Positions 1 through 10,091 of a stretch of 64,000 nt of DNA are shown piece after piece. Within the stretch, counting starts at the first letter, position 1. Each line of letters starts with the position of its first letter. The translations under genes and the position numbers were made by a program. The DNA is from Ignavibacteriota bacterium (lineage in GTDB: Bacteria; Bacteroidota; Ignavibacteria; Tepidaquicellales; Tepidaquicellaceae): NCBI GenBank assembly GCA_026390735.1, contig JAPLFJ010000034.1, positions 124,001 to 188,000 of the forward strand, written 5' to 3'. The notes under the pieces are model-generated. The model was not told the DNA's origin. It ran no database searches and was given only the letters and a program-made list of their open reading frames with translations.

Positions 1-667
1 AAACCTGTTTATTCGAATCAAGTTTAGGACACGCAATTACAAGTTTCTTGTTCTTAAGGAATCTTGAATGAAAATTACTGATACTGAACGGAACACAATC
101 TGCAGCGAGGAGTAAATCACAACCGTTGAAATGAGAAGCTGCGGGATTTGCAAGGTGCAGTTGAATAGGCCAGTGAGTTAACTCAGATGAAGATGATACT
201 TCTTCCTTTTCGGCAATATCTGATTTAACGAAGGCCCTTTCTTTTGAACCAGGGCAGCCAGTGTGCTGAGGAGGATTATTGTTAATTACATTAATATTCT
301 GATTAAAGAGTGATGATAGGTCGGCTTGAATATTGTTTGCTTTAAGGTATTCAACACCCTCCTTAAAATACTCCATTTCATTATGCTCCTTAAGGTGCTT
401 AAGATGAGCAAGAATAACCTTCTCACCAAGTCTGGAGATTCTCTCAATAACTGCCAGTTCACTGTACGGCTCAGCTTCCCTTTCTTCGAGAATGATTGCC
501 CCTTCAGGACAGGTTCCTATGCAGGCACCGAGACCATCGCAGAATAATTCACTTACAAGTCTTGCCTTACCATCAATCATCTGGAGTGCACCCTCGTGAC
601 ATCCGTTAACGCATTCCTCGCATCCGTTACATTTTGCTTCGTCTATTGTTATGATTGTTCTTTTCAT
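1..667 (-). CDS. 4Fe-4S dicluster iron-sulfur protein (C-terminus cut by window edge)
   Basis: The reverse frame is open from an ATG at 665-667 to the window edge, giving 222 residues with no stop. Residues 13-23 carry a CNGCEECVNGC ferredoxin motif. A second cluster motif follows at about residue 43 (FCDGLGACIGTCPEG). The rest matches a family of 4Fe-4S proteins with a C-terminal domain containing HWPIQLHL, an AADCV-type segment and IACPKLD, all visible here. The family is common in anaerobes, and its electron partner is not known to me. The gene is divergent from mscL across about 190 bp of AT-rich DNA. The C-terminus lies outside the window. Confidence 0.85.
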   Translation of the reverse strand, partial: MKRTIITIDEAKCNGCEECVNGCHEGALQMIDGKARLVSELFCDGLGACIGTCPEGAIILEEREAEPYSELAVIERISRLGEKVILAHLKHLKEHNEMEYFKEGVEYLKANNIQADLSSLFNQNINVINNNPPQHTGCPGSKERAFVKSDIAEKEEVSSSSELTHWPIQLHLANPAASHFNGCDLLLAADCVPFSISNFHSRFLKNKKLVIACPKLDSNKQV

Positions 668-855
668 ATATTTAATACTTTATGTTTGTAATCAGATAAA
701 TATATCTGTTTTGGTTATAATATTCAAGTCTGATTTAAACGTATAATTTATTTATTCCGGACAATTAATAGCAGCACTTTATTTTCATACTGTTTGTTTA
801 TGATATTTTACGGGAATAATAATATTAGTATATTTACACAAATTAAAACCATAAT

Positions 856-1302
856 ATGTCATTAATAAAGGAATTCAGGGAATTTATAATGAAGGGCAAT
901 GTGCTTGATTTAGCAGTTGCCGTAATCATCGGCGGAGCATTCGGGAAAATAGTTACTTCACTTGTAAACGATATATTAATGCCGCCAATAGGAATATTAC
1001 TTGGAAGAGTGGATTTCAAACAATTGAAGTTTGTAATACAAAGCAGTAAAGAGGCGGTAATGAACGGAACGCAGGTTGTATCCCCTGCTGTTACGGAAGT
1101 ATCATTAAACTACGGTGCATTCTTACAGAACACAATAGATTTTATACTGATTGGATTTTGTATTTTTATAGTCTTAAAAGCATATCAGAAAGTTACGAGG
1201 AAGAAAGAAGAAACACCTGCACCTCCTTCCGAGCCAAGCAATGAGGAAAAGTTACTGACAGAAATAAGAGATTTACTAAAAGATAAGAACCAGACAGAAT
1301 AG
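856..1302 (+). CDS. mscL: Large-conductance mechanosensitive channel MscL
   Basis: 148 residues, slightly longer than the usual 130-140. The N-terminal helix (KEFREFIMKGNVLDLAVAVI) and the following IIGGAFGKIVTSLVNDILMPPIG region are the MscL signature covering the first transmembrane helix and pore. A second membrane segment lies at about residues 96-110 (FILIGFCIFIVL), followed by a charged cytoplasmic tail with a proline-rich linker (PAPPSEP). It is a pentameric inner-membrane channel that releases solutes on osmotic downshock. It is a single-gene unit closed by the hairpin at 1321-1356. Confidence 0.97.
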   Translation: MSLIKEFREFIMKGNVLDLAVAVIIGGAFGKIVTSLVNDILMPPIGILLGRVDFKQLKFVIQSSKEAVMNGTQVVSPAVTEVSLNYGAFLQNTIDFILIGFCIFIVLKAYQKVTRKKEETPAPPSEPSNEEKLLTEIRDLLKDKNQTE

Positions 1303-1320
1303 ATTTCGTAACGAATAAAT

Positions 1321-1356
1321 AAAAAGGGGAATCCATAATATGGGCTCCCCTTTTTT
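1321..1356. terminator. Bidirectional intrinsic terminator between mscL and the M13 peptidase
   Basis: A 10-bp stem, AAAAAGGGGA / TCCCCTTTTT, encloses a further CCAT/ATGG pairing and is flanked by A- and T-runs. It can serve both mscL (+) and the convergent peptidase gene (-). Confidence 0.85.
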
Positions 1357-1373
1357 AATTTCACAAATATACA

Positions 1374-3383
1374 TTACCAGATCTGAACTCTTACGTTCTC
1401 ATTTCTGAAGAGTTTGTTACCGTCTTTAACGTTAAATGCACCATAAAACTCTTTTATGTTGGAATAAGGTCCGTTCACGCGCAGGAATGCTGGTGAATGA
1501 ACGTCTGTCATTATTCTTCTTGCGAGAGTTTCAGGTCTGTAATAAACAGCCCACGAATATGCATACCCGAGGAAATATCTCTGTAGTGCATTGAATCCGC
1601 CGATTTCCTTATTCGATTTCCCCTCTTCAGAATTCATCAGTGCTTCAATACCAATGACAAGACCTCCGAGGTCGGCAATGTTTTCGCCGAGTGTCGCTTT
1701 GCCGTTAACGTGCATCGAATCGAGAACGACATAATTACTGAACTGGTCGACCATTAACTGAGACTTCTTAACAAACTTAGTTGAATCCTCAGCTGTCCAC
1801 CATCCTTTGAGATTTCCAAACTCATCATACAGCCTGCCCTGGTCGTCGAAACCGTGAGTCATTTCATGTCCGATAGTACTTGCTCCAATAAATCCGTAAA
1901 GGAAAGCATCATCAACTTCACTCATTTTCTTACCGGGAACAGTCAGAATTGCTGCAGGGATAACTATTTCATTGTTAGATGGATTATAATAAGCATTGTA
2001 AGTCTGTGGGTTCATATGCCATTCAGTTCTGTCGACAGGTTTACCGTATTTCGAGACCATATCATTGAACTGCCATCTTCGGGCGTTCAGGACGTTATTT
2101 ACGTATGAATCCTTAGACATCGTTAAAGTGGAATAATCTTTCCATACATCAGGATAACCAATTTTCTTTACCATCGTACCGAGTTTCTTCAAAGCCATTT
2201 GTTTTGTAGGCTCGCTCATCCAATCAAGTTTCTTAATCCTTTCAGCGAATGCATCTACCATATTGCTAACGATTTCCTTTGTTCTCACTTTATCCTCTGG
2301 CGGGAAATATATCCTGACGTATTCCATACCGAGAATTTCACCTAATAATTCATTAGTATTATCAAGAACTCTTTTCCAGCGGGGTCTTTGTTCGGTTGTT
2401 CCTGACATAACCTTTCCGTAGAAATCAAAATTCATCTGGTCAATATCATCAGATAGAAGATTAGCCGTGGAATTTAGTACATTCCATTTCAGGTAAACCC
2501 TCCAGTCTTCTATTGAATATTTATCGAGTGCTTTTTCAAGTTCTGTAAAAAACTCAGGCTGGCCTACAATCACTTCATTGATATTATTAAGTCCGAAAGA
2601 AACGAACATTTTGTTCCAGTCAATAGAAGGAGTCAGTTTTGATAATTCCTTCATGGATTTCTTGTTGTAGTTAGCATAATCATCGCGCAAATCTTCAAGT
2701 TTTCTTGAGGCTTTGGCTAAATCATACTCAATATTATAAACAGTCTGTGGTGCTTTGGAATCACTTTTAGGCAATATCAGTCCCAACATTTTACCAAGAT
2801 GCTTTTTATACTCAGTCCTTATATTCTTATTTCTCTCATCATTATTAAAGTAATAATCTCTTTCAGGCAGGCCAATTCCGCCCTGGCTTATGTACACGGA
2901 ATATTTCTCGCTGTTCATTAAATCCTGTCCTACGTAGAAAGAAAACATTGGAGAGACAGAATTCCTCTGAAACTCAGTAACAACTTTAATAAGTTCTTCT
3001 TTATTGCTGATTTTATCAACCTGGTCCAGATACTTCTTCAGCGGAAGCAATTTATTACTTTCAATAGTTTTCACATCAAGTCCACTATAGAAGAAATCCC
3101 CTATTTTCTGGACATTGCTTCCCTGCACGGCACTTTTGTCATTCATAGCACTTTCGCAGATTCTCTGAAGATATACGTAGACACTGTCCTCAACCAGATT
3201 AAAGATTCCGTAAGTATGTTCTTCAGGTGGTATCGGATGTGCTTTAATGAAACTTCCGTTGGCGAAGGTGAAGAAATCTTCTGCCGGATTTATGCTATAG
3301 TCAATATTCTCTTTTAAGAAATAATCCTGAGAATAAGTATATCCTGCAAAAAGGATAAAGAGTAAAGTGATATATTTTTTCAT
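1374..3383 (-). CDS. M13-family (neprilysin/PepO-like) zinc metallopeptidase, secreted
   Basis: 669 residues, the normal length for M13. An N-terminal signal peptide (MKKYITLLFILFAGYTYSQ) predicts export to periplasm or surface. The zinc site HEMTH lies at about residue 507 in the context GHEMTHGFDDQGR. The downstream glutamate motif ENIADLGG, diagnostic of M13, is at about residue 569. NAYYNP and the C-terminal RVNGP segment are also family-typical. No T9SS C-terminal domain is present, so it is probably periplasmic or membrane-associated. It cleaves oligopeptides. It is monocistronic and converges on mscL. Confidence 0.95.
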   Translation of the reverse strand: MKKYITLLFILFAGYTYSQDYFLKENIDYSINPAEDFFTFANGSFIKAHPIPPEEHTYGIFNLVEDSVYVYLQRICESAMNDKSAVQGSNVQKIGDFFYSGLDVKTIESNKLLPLKKYLDQVDKISNKEELIKVVTEFQRNSVSPMFSFYVGQDLMNSEKYSVYISQGGIGLPERDYYFNNDERNKNIRTEYKKHLGKMLGLILPKSDSKAPQTVYNIEYDLAKASRKLEDLRDDYANYNKKSMKELSKLTPSIDWNKMFVSFGLNNINEVIVGQPEFFTELEKALDKYSIEDWRVYLKWNVLNSTANLLSDDIDQMNFDFYGKVMSGTTEQRPRWKRVLDNTNELLGEILGMEYVRIYFPPEDKVRTKEIVSNMVDAFAERIKKLDWMSEPTKQMALKKLGTMVKKIGYPDVWKDYSTLTMSKDSYVNNVLNARRWQFNDMVSKYGKPVDRTEWHMNPQTYNAYYNPSNNEIVIPAAILTVPGKKMSEVDDAFLYGFIGASTIGHEMTHGFDDQGRLYDEFGNLKGWWTAEDSTKFVKKSQLMVDQFSNYVVLDSMHVNGKATLGENIADLGGLVIGIEALMNSEEGKSNKEIGGFNALQRYFLGYAYSWAVYYRPETLARRIMTDVHSPAFLRVNGPYSNIKEFYGAFNVKDGNKLFRNENVRVQIW

Positions 3384-3500
3384 AAACTGTGGTTTAATTT
3401 ATTATTATTTACGTAACAACCCCTGTAAAGTTGTGTAAATATAATCATTCAGAGAATTAGAAAGAGTATAGAAATACACGGCATTATCAGAACTAACTAT

Positions 3501-3529
3501 TTGACGGACATGAATGTTATACTTATAAA
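3501..3529 (+). promoter_or_regulatory. Possible sigma-70-type promoter for the cytochrome c gene
   Basis: TTGACG and TATAAA are separated by exactly 17 bp, ending 25 bp upstream of the ATG at 3555. This is a good match to the classical -35/-10 layout. Many members of this phylum use a different consensus, so it is tentative. Confidence 0.4.
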
Positions 3530-3554
3530 GACACAATAATAAAATCACAATAAA

Positions 3555-3947
3555 ATGAAAATAACATTATTAATTACATTTATTACCGTATTACTTATTT
3601 CAATCAGCGGGTGTTCAAAAGAGGACAAAGGTATAGGAATGATTAAAGAAGTAAAACTTGGAGAAATTGACAAAAGCATGGTAACAGAGGGACAGGCATT
3701 GTTTCAGAAAAAATGTTCAACCTGTCACAGAATGGATGAGAAATTAATAGGTTCCGCACTTCGAGGTATAACGAAAAGGAGAACACCTGAATGGATTATG
3801 AATATGATATTAAATCCTGACGGAATGATTAAAGAGAACAAGGAAGCAAGAGAATTGTTTGAGAAACTGAAAGTCAGGATGGCACCACAGAACATGAATG
3901 AAGATGAAGCAAGAAAAATACTCGAATACTTAAGGACCGTAAATTAA
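3555..3947 (+). CDS. Mono-heme c-type cytochrome lipoprotein
   Basis: 130 residues. The N-terminus is a lipoprotein signal (hydrophobic stretch then ISGC at residue 20), so the mature protein is probably lipid-anchored. A single CSTCH heme-binding motif lies at about residues 55-59. KVRMAPQNM near the C-terminus offers a candidate distal methionine. The size and fold match cytochrome c class I, an electron carrier on the periplasmic side. No oxidase or partner gene is adjacent, so the redox partner cannot be named. Confidence 0.9.
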   Translation: MKITLLITFITVLLISISGCSKEDKGIGMIKEVKLGEIDKSMVTEGQALFQKKCSTCHRMDEKLIGSALRGITKRRTPEWIMNMILNPDGMIKENKEARELFEKLKVRMAPQNMNEDEARKILEYLRTVN

Positions 3948-4265
3948 TTCTTTACAATCCCTTAATAATACATAAATCACCGACAATATTGCCTCTCAAA
4001 AGACAATTACAAAAATATAATCTGGTATAAGTCTTAATAAATATCTTGACACTGAATTCTTCCAGATTTAAATTGCAAAAGAACCTCATATATTCAGTTA
4101 ATTTTATAGAGAATAATGTAATGAAATCAACAGGATATATTAATATTTTCGTAATAGATTGTTAATATTAAATTTCAATATTTATTCGTATGATATTGAT
4201 ATGAATTCAATCGATATTTGCTTTACTTTTCAAACATATTTAATTAACTAAAAACAGGAAGAAGA
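3948..4265. other. 318-bp AT-rich intergenic gap
   Basis: I see no gene, repeat or clear hairpin here. It presumably holds the promoter of the former TonB-receptor gene and the end of the cytochrome transcript. Confidence 0.6.
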
Positions 4266-5893
4266 ATGAGAAAAACTTTTCTACTTATTTTACTCATCAT
4301 CCTGGTAACTTTCAGTGTAAACGCACAATCACTAAAGTTATCAGGTACAGTAAAAAATGCAGAGAACGGAGACGTATTTGCCAATGCCACAATTGAATTA
4401 GCACCAGGTCAGTTCAGGGTAAAGACAAACGAATTCGGTTCTTATGAAATCAAGGGTTTAAGCCCTTTGAATTACACCATAGTATCAACTACGTTGGCTA
4501 TGAACAATACACTGCTGTTTTTGACATGTAATCAGATATGACTTACGACGTAATGTTAAAAGGCGGCGGTTTATCTACAGAGGTCATTGAAATCAACCGT
4601 GCAATTGACCGTGAAACACCTGTAGCTTTTACAGATATCGATTCAAAAACAATTGAAAAAAGAAGACAAGGGCAAGATGCCCCCCTTCTTTTAAGAAACG
4701 TTCCGGGTTTCTATTCTTATTCGACAGACGGTGTCGGTAACGGAGTGGGCAAACTTTTAATAAGAGGTTTCAGCCAGAAATATGTTCAGGTTTTAATTAA
4801 CGGTATTCCAACTAACGACCCGGAATCAAATTCTGTATACTGGTCTAACTGGGGTTCTGTATCTGCAAACGCAGGCTCTATACAGATTCAAAGAGGAGCA
4901 GGCTCATCATTGTAAGGCTCGGGTTCATTCGGTGGTTCTTTTAACGTTATCACTGAGAATCCTGCATTAACGAGATATTTCGGTCTTAATGGAAGTTATG
5001 GTGACCCGACAAACACAATGTACGGAGTGAATCTGTCTTCCGGATTAATCGGTGGTAAATTTGCAGGTGCATTTAACATAGACAGAAAAATAGGTAAAGG
5101 TTCAAGAACAAGTGGTAGGTACGAAGGAACCAACTATTATCTTTCTACAGCATTTCTTCCATCAGCAAATCAATCATTATATTTTGTATTTCACGGAGCT
5201 CCTCAGGTACACAGATATTCATGGAGCAATTACGCAGGTTATTTCAAGAAGTTTGGATTCACAGCAAACCCTGCACCGTTCGTAACAAGTGATGTTGCAA
5301 ATCATTGGGATGTAAAATACGGCTCAAGCCAGTATTTCAAGAGTATTACAGACGGTTCCAGAGAGTTAACAGATAACGATTTCGTTAATCTATCGCATAA
5401 CTTCTACCGTAAACCGCAGGCAGAGTTACACTGGACTATGAACTTAAAGGATAATTCAACTTTAAAGGCAACTGCATTTTATACAATCGGCAGGGGCGGC
5501 GGTTCGAGTATTACAGGAAACGGTTCTGTATATGCTTACAAAAGAGGTGTAGGTATTAACGGAATGTCTTTAGATACAATCACAACCAATAAATACGGCC
5601 CAGATGGATACATAAACAGTCTCGGAGTAGCCGATAAAGTTTATTTAAAAACAGCGGTGCAAAGGATAAGTTATTCTTTCCACAATCAGACAGGTTTATT
5701 AGCTTCATATGAGAAGAAAATAAACAATAACCTTAACATAACCGGTGGAGCCGAATTCAGGTACTGGAAAGCAAATCATCCGGGTCATTTCACAAACTTA
5801 TTCAATAAAGCAAGTTCTACCACATCTTATGCAGGTGATACTTCTACAACACCGGGTGTAGCAAAAGCAATTTCCTTTTCCCGAAAAGTATAA
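4266..5893 (+). pseudogene. TonB-dependent outer-membrane receptor, decayed
   Basis: Three pieces of one receptor are readable. They are a signal peptide plus carboxypeptidase-like regulatory domain (from 4266), a TonB plug (4538-4915, with LLRNVPGFYSYSTDG and LIRGFSQKYVQVLINGIP), and the start of a beta-barrel (to 5893). Lesions are visible. A one-base shift occurs near 4480-4486, after which the other frame reads INYVGYEQYTAVFDM. An in-frame TAA sits at 4529-4531, and a second TAA at 4913-4915 inside the normally invariant SSLYGSGSFGG turn. The barrel stops at about 540 codons against a usual 700-900. It can no longer make a functional receptor unless these are sequencing errors. Confidence 0.85.
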
Positions 5894-6020
5894 GAATATA
5901 TTACATTTATTCACGAGCACAAAATGAAAAAGAGAAGTAATGGAACGCGGATTTACAAGGGTTTAATGGCTTTACACGGATTTGAGAATATTGAATAATT
6001 AAAACCTCATTCTAAGTTAA

Positions 6021-6054
6021 TTAAAAGAGTCTTCGCCTATGAAGACTCTTTTAA
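6021..6054. terminator. Perfect 14-bp stem terminator
   Basis: TTAAAAGAGTCTTC / GAAGACTCTTTTAA with a 6-nt loop (GCCTAT). It lies just past the 3' end of the reverse-strand gene at 6066 and can act in either direction. Confidence 0.85.
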
Positions 6055-6065
6055 TAAAAGCACAT

Positions 6066-6539
6066 TTATATCTTTTTAAAAGTAACGCTCATACCGGGTG
6101 AGAGCCCCAGAGACATATTTACAGTATCGAGTGCATAATCCCCGAGTTTTACAGCCTTATAATAATCACCTGCCTTGAAAAGAAGTTTAATAATCATTTT
6201 AATCATCTTCTTATCCTCTGCCTGTTCCAGTATTGAGTTTCTGGCTTCTTCCGGAATATCTCTCAGGTAATGAAAAGACAATGATATTGACGGAGCAAGC
6301 CCCAAAGAAACGCCAATACCTTTAAATTCATAACCTGAAGAAGTAATAAGAGCCATCGACTCATTGATGCTATCGAGGACTTCCTTAACTTTATTGCTTG
6401 AAGACTCCTTAAAATTTTCCGCTATTTCGTTCTGTTCATCTCCGATTATATTGTCCTTAAAACTTACAAGTTTATCAGAAACGTTTGAAACTGCACCCTT
6501 TGCAGCGTCCTTTGCCTTATTTAAAATACTATCAATCAT
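6066..6539 (-). CDS. Conserved-looking protein of unknown function (157 residues)
   Basis: I do not recognise a family. The N-terminal 25 residues form a lysine/alanine amphipathic helix (SILNKAKDAAKGAVSNVSDK). The rest has two similar segments, GVSLGLAPSISLSF at about residues 75-90 and MSLGLSPGMSVTF at the very end, suggesting an internal duplication of a beta-strand element. There is no signal peptide or strong membrane segment. The gene stands alone, closed by the terminator at 6021-6054 and divergent from the kinase gene at 6731. Coding bias and clean boundaries support a real gene. Confidence 0.7.
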   Translation of the reverse strand: MIDSILNKAKDAAKGAVSNVSDKLVSFKDNIIGDEQNEIAENFKESSSNKVKEVLDSINESMALITSSGYEFKGIGVSLGLAPSISLSFHYLRDIPEEARNSILEQAEDKKMIKMIIKLLFKAGDYYKAVKLGDYALDTVNMSLGLSPGMSVTFKKI

Positions 6540-6730
6540 AGATTTAATATGTTTTTACAAAAATATTACTTAATATAATTATAATCAAGATGATTCTAAA
6601 ATATCGAATTTCCCGTAATGAGACAGCAGAATTAATATACTATAATTTCAATCTTTACTTTTTCTTTTGTTTCATTTAAATTTAGCATTAGCCCTTTATA
6701 ATTTGTATTTATAATTTCGAGTAAATCAGT

Positions 6731-9700
6731 ATGGGAATAAATTCAGGGAATATTCAGGAAAGCAATAATATTACCAAGGTTTCGATACCTTTAATAGTTT
6801 CTACTATAATAATAGTATTAGTAATTATCGTACTTGGAATATTAAACTATTATCACACCCAGGCAAATCTTTCCAAAGAAGCATTCCTGAATTTAGAAAA
6901 CATATCCAACTCAAAAATAGCAAGCATAACTTACTGGAGAAAAGATAAATTAGACGATGCCAGTATGCTGATGAATGATATTTCTCACAGGGATTTACTG
7001 GTAAACTATGAGAAGGGAAAATCTTCAGTAGTGCAGGTAGAAGTGTGGCTGAAATCTATGCTTATTCACGATGACGTTACCGAACTTATACTTTATGACA
7101 CAAAAAAGACTCCTCTTATTTATACTGAAAAGAAAGAATACCTAATTGAGAAGGAAAGGATTGAAGCTTTTGATAAATGCGTTCAGACAAAAGATGTAGT
7201 AATGTCTGACTTTTTTTCGGAAGAGCATGAAAACAACATAAGGATTGCAGTATTTATACCCGTATTCAAATCTTCCACGGAAAAGAATGAACTCAGCAAA
7301 GTTTTAATGATAGATTTCGACCCGGATAAAGGTCTGCATAAATTCATAGAAGAATGGCCGGTTCAGACAGAATCATCCGAAGCTTTTTTAATCAGAGATG
7401 ACGACAGGAACGTTCTTTACTTATCTAAACTAAAAGGGTCACAGAATAAAACTCTGACCTTCAAGATGCCTAAAAGTGATTCCGGTTTAATATCTGTTAA
7501 GGCGATAAACGGATTAAGAGGTAATTACCGCGGGTATGATTATTCAAGAAAAGACATTCATGTATTTATAAAGGAAGTTCCGGGAACGAACTGGGTTTTA
7601 ATTTCAAAAACTGATACTGACGAGATAAAGCATAATTCAATGGTAACGAGCGGATACATAATCTTAATCACATTTATTATTGTCATCCTTGCTCTGATGG
7701 TTACTTATATTTATAACAAAAGAAATAAAGTACACTTTTTCAAGGAACTATACGATAATGAATTACGAAAGAATATTCATCTTGAAAGGTTCAACATTTT
7801 ACTGAACAATGCCTACGACAGTATAATCCTTTACGATCATCAGGGTAATATTCTGGAAGCGAATTCAAGTGCACTTGAGTTGTATGGGTATAATCTTGAA
7901 GATATTAAAAAGCTAAACGTGAGTAATATAAGGGCACCCGAGAAAAGAATGGATGTAAGCGAAATACTGAAAGCACTGCACCATTCTGAAGGTATGATAT
8001 TTGAGACACTTCATCAGACAAAATCAGGCAGGGTATTCCCTGTTGAAGTAAGTGCATCGAGAATCGATTTTGGCGGGAAGACTTTTTTACAGGGCATTTC
8101 CCGGGACATAAGTTCGCGCAAGAAGTCTGAGGAGAAAATCATAGAATCGGAAGAAAAGTTTAAATCTGTATTCACTTATGCTAATGATGTGATGTTTATT
8201 ATGGATGAAATGAGATTTATTGCTGCCAATAAAAATGCGGAATCTTTATTCGGTTATAAAGCAGAACAATTGTTTAAATTAACTCCTGGTGACATTTCAC
8301 CCGAATTTCAGGAAGACGGAAGTCCTTCAAAAGACAAGTCTGTAGAATATGTAACGAAAGCATACAACAACGAACCTCAGTTCTTTGAATGGATTCATAA
8401 AAATTCGGACGGAGCTGAATTTCCTACCGAAGTAAGTTTAAACGCAATAATTATAAATGACAGGAAATATATCTTTGCAGTATTAAGAGATATTACATTC
8501 AGAAAGATACTTGACAAGACTTTAAAGGAAAAAGAAAAGAGTCTTGAACTGGCTCTTGACAGTTCCGAACTTGGGTACTACGATATGAATTTTGTTACAG
8601 GAAATGTAATAACAAACAAAACCTGTTTAAAAATGCTTGGATACGAAGAGGATAATTCTAAGAAAGACAAAGATTGGTGGAAAGGTTTAATACATCAGGA
8701 TGATAAGGAGAATGCAGATAATGTCTGGCATGAGTTTACTAACGGAAATACCGACTCGTATCAGGTAGAAGCAAGAATGCGTACAAAAGACGGGAATTAT
8801 AAATGGATACTGGATAAATGCAAAATATTCGAAGTCAGCCCTGATGGCAAACCCGTACGAATTGTAGGTACTTTTATGGATATATCTCAGAGAAAAGCAT
8901 ATGAAGAGGCAATCCTTACAGCAAAAGAAGCGGCAGAAGAATCCAACAACCTTAAATCGAATTTCCTAACGAACATGAGTCACGAATTAAGGACTCCTTT
9001 GACAGGTATTCTCGGGTTCTCTGAATTGCTCAGTTCCGAACTAGAGGATGAAGAACACAAAGAGATGGCAGAATTAATCTTAAAAGGAGGTAAGAGATTA
9101 ACTAATACACTTAATTCCATACTTGACTTATCAAGACTGGAATCAAACCAGTTAAGCGTATCAAGAAGTTTAGTTGATTTAGTAACTATCCTTGGAGAGA
9201 CTGTTGATTTATACTCAAGGAATGCTGCAAACAAAGGACTGAACTTAACGTTTGAAACGAATTGTGAGTCTCTTAACTGTAACATAGACGAAAAGATGAC
9301 CAATGATATTTTATACAATCTTTTACAAAATGCAATAACATACACAAACAAAGGCAGTGTCCGGGTGAGATTGGATGTAATAGAAACTGCCGAAACAAAA
9401 CTTGCAAGGATAAGCGTAAAAGATACCGGTATTGGGATTAATCCGAAATTCCACAAACAAATCTTTGAGCCGTTCAGACAGGCAAGCGAAGGTTTAAGCA
9501 GAAAGTTTGAAGGAACGGGACTGGGATTAACATTAACGAAAAAATTCACTGAAATGATGAGCGGAGAAATTTCATTGCTCAGTAACGAAGGCACAGGTTC
9601 TGAATTTATTGTAAAGTTTCCATTGATTAACTATACTTATAAAACTGAACGCATGCCGCAGTTCAACACAGAAGTAAAGAACGTCAGCAGAACAGAAGTA

Positions 9701-10087
9701 AAGAACGACGGCAGATTAAATGCAATCTTCATTGAAGATGAAATAGAGAATTTTGAGTTATTGAATATGCTTCTGAAGCCTTACATGAACATTAAGCACT
9801 ATTCATCGAGCATTGAGGCGATTGAGAATATAAAAGAGAATCAATACGATATAATATTTATGGACATTGGTTTGAAGGATCTAAATGGTATTGAAGCCAC
9901 AAAGCGAATCAGACAATTTGAAAATCATAAAAATACACCTGTAATAGCCATCACTGCATTTGCAATGGAGGGCGACAGGGAAAGGATACTATCAAGCGGC
10001 TGCGATGCGTATATATCAAAACCATTTACAAAGGAACAACTTTTTGTTGTGTTACGAAAATTTAAAATATTAGAGCACATAATTTAA
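6731..10087 (+). CDS. Membrane-bound hybrid sensor histidine kinase with three PAS domains and a receiver
   Basis: 1118 residues. Two membrane helices (about residues 18-42 and 308-330) bracket a periplasmic sensor region of about 265 residues. Then come PAS domains at about 350-475, 475-600 and 605-725, each closing with a DIS/DIT-type PAC motif. The HisKA box has the phospho-accepting histidine at about residue 748 (FLTNMSHELRTPLTGILGF). The HATPase has DTGIGI and GTGLGLTL motifs. A C-terminal receiver has its aspartate near residue 1044 (IIFMDIGLKDLNG). A lone receiver gene follows 4 bp later, so the two are probably one phosphorelay operon. The ligand is unknown. Confidence 0.95.
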   Translation: MGINSGNIQESNNITKVSIPLIVSTIIIVLVIIVLGILNYYHTQANLSKEAFLNLENISNSKIASITYWRKDKLDDASMLMNDISHRDLLVNYEKGKSSVVQVEVWLKSMLIHDDVTELILYDTKKTPLIYTEKKEYLIEKERIEAFDKCVQTKDVVMSDFFSEEHENNIRIAVFIPVFKSSTEKNELSKVLMIDFDPDKGLHKFIEEWPVQTESSEAFLIRDDDRNVLYLSKLKGSQNKTLTFKMPKSDSGLISVKAINGLRGNYRGYDYSRKDIHVFIKEVPGTNWVLISKTDTDEIKHNSMVTSGYIILITFIIVILALMVTYIYNKRNKVHFFKELYDNELRKNIHLERFNILLNNAYDSIILYDHQGNILEANSSALELYGYNLEDIKKLNVSNIRAPEKRMDVSEILKALHHSEGMIFETLHQTKSGRVFPVEVSASRIDFGGKTFLQGISRDISSRKKSEEKIIESEEKFKSVFTYANDVMFIMDEMRFIAANKNAESLFGYKAEQLFKLTPGDISPEFQEDGSPSKDKSVEYVTKAYNNEPQFFEWIHKNSDGAEFPTEVSLNAIIINDRKYIFAVLRDITFRKILDKTLKEKEKSLELALDSSELGYYDMNFVTGNVITNKTCLKMLGYEEDNSKKDKDWWKGLIHQDDKENADNVWHEFTNGNTDSYQVEARMRTKDGNYKWILDKCKIFEVSPDGKPVRIVGTFMDISQRKAYEEAILTAKEAAEESNNLKSNFLTNMSHELRTPLTGILGFSELLSSELEDEEHKEMAELILKGGKRLTNTLNSILDLSRLESNQLSVSRSLVDLVTILGETVDLYSRNAANKGLNLTFETNCESLNCNIDEKMTNDILYNLLQNAITYTNKGSVRVRLDVIETAETKLARISVKDTGIGINPKFHKQIFEPFRQASEGLSRKFEGTGLGLTLTKKFTEMMSGEISLLSNEGTGSEFIVKFPLINYTYKTERMPQFNTEVKNVSRTEVKNDGRLNAIFIEDEIENFELLNMLLKPYMNIKHYSSSIEAIENIKENQYDIIFMDIGLKDLNGIEATKRIRQFENHKNTPVIAITAFAMEGDRERILSSGCDAYISKPFTKEQLFVVLRKFKILEHII

Positions 10088-10091
10088 TTTT

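Noticed and set aside
5923-5997. Short frame after the TonB-receptor remnant
   Set aside because: Only 24 codons, no similarity to a receptor C-terminus and no supporting signals.
8980-9594. 204-codon reverse-strand frame
   Set aside because: Antisense to the HisKA/HATPase region of the kinase at 6731-10087.
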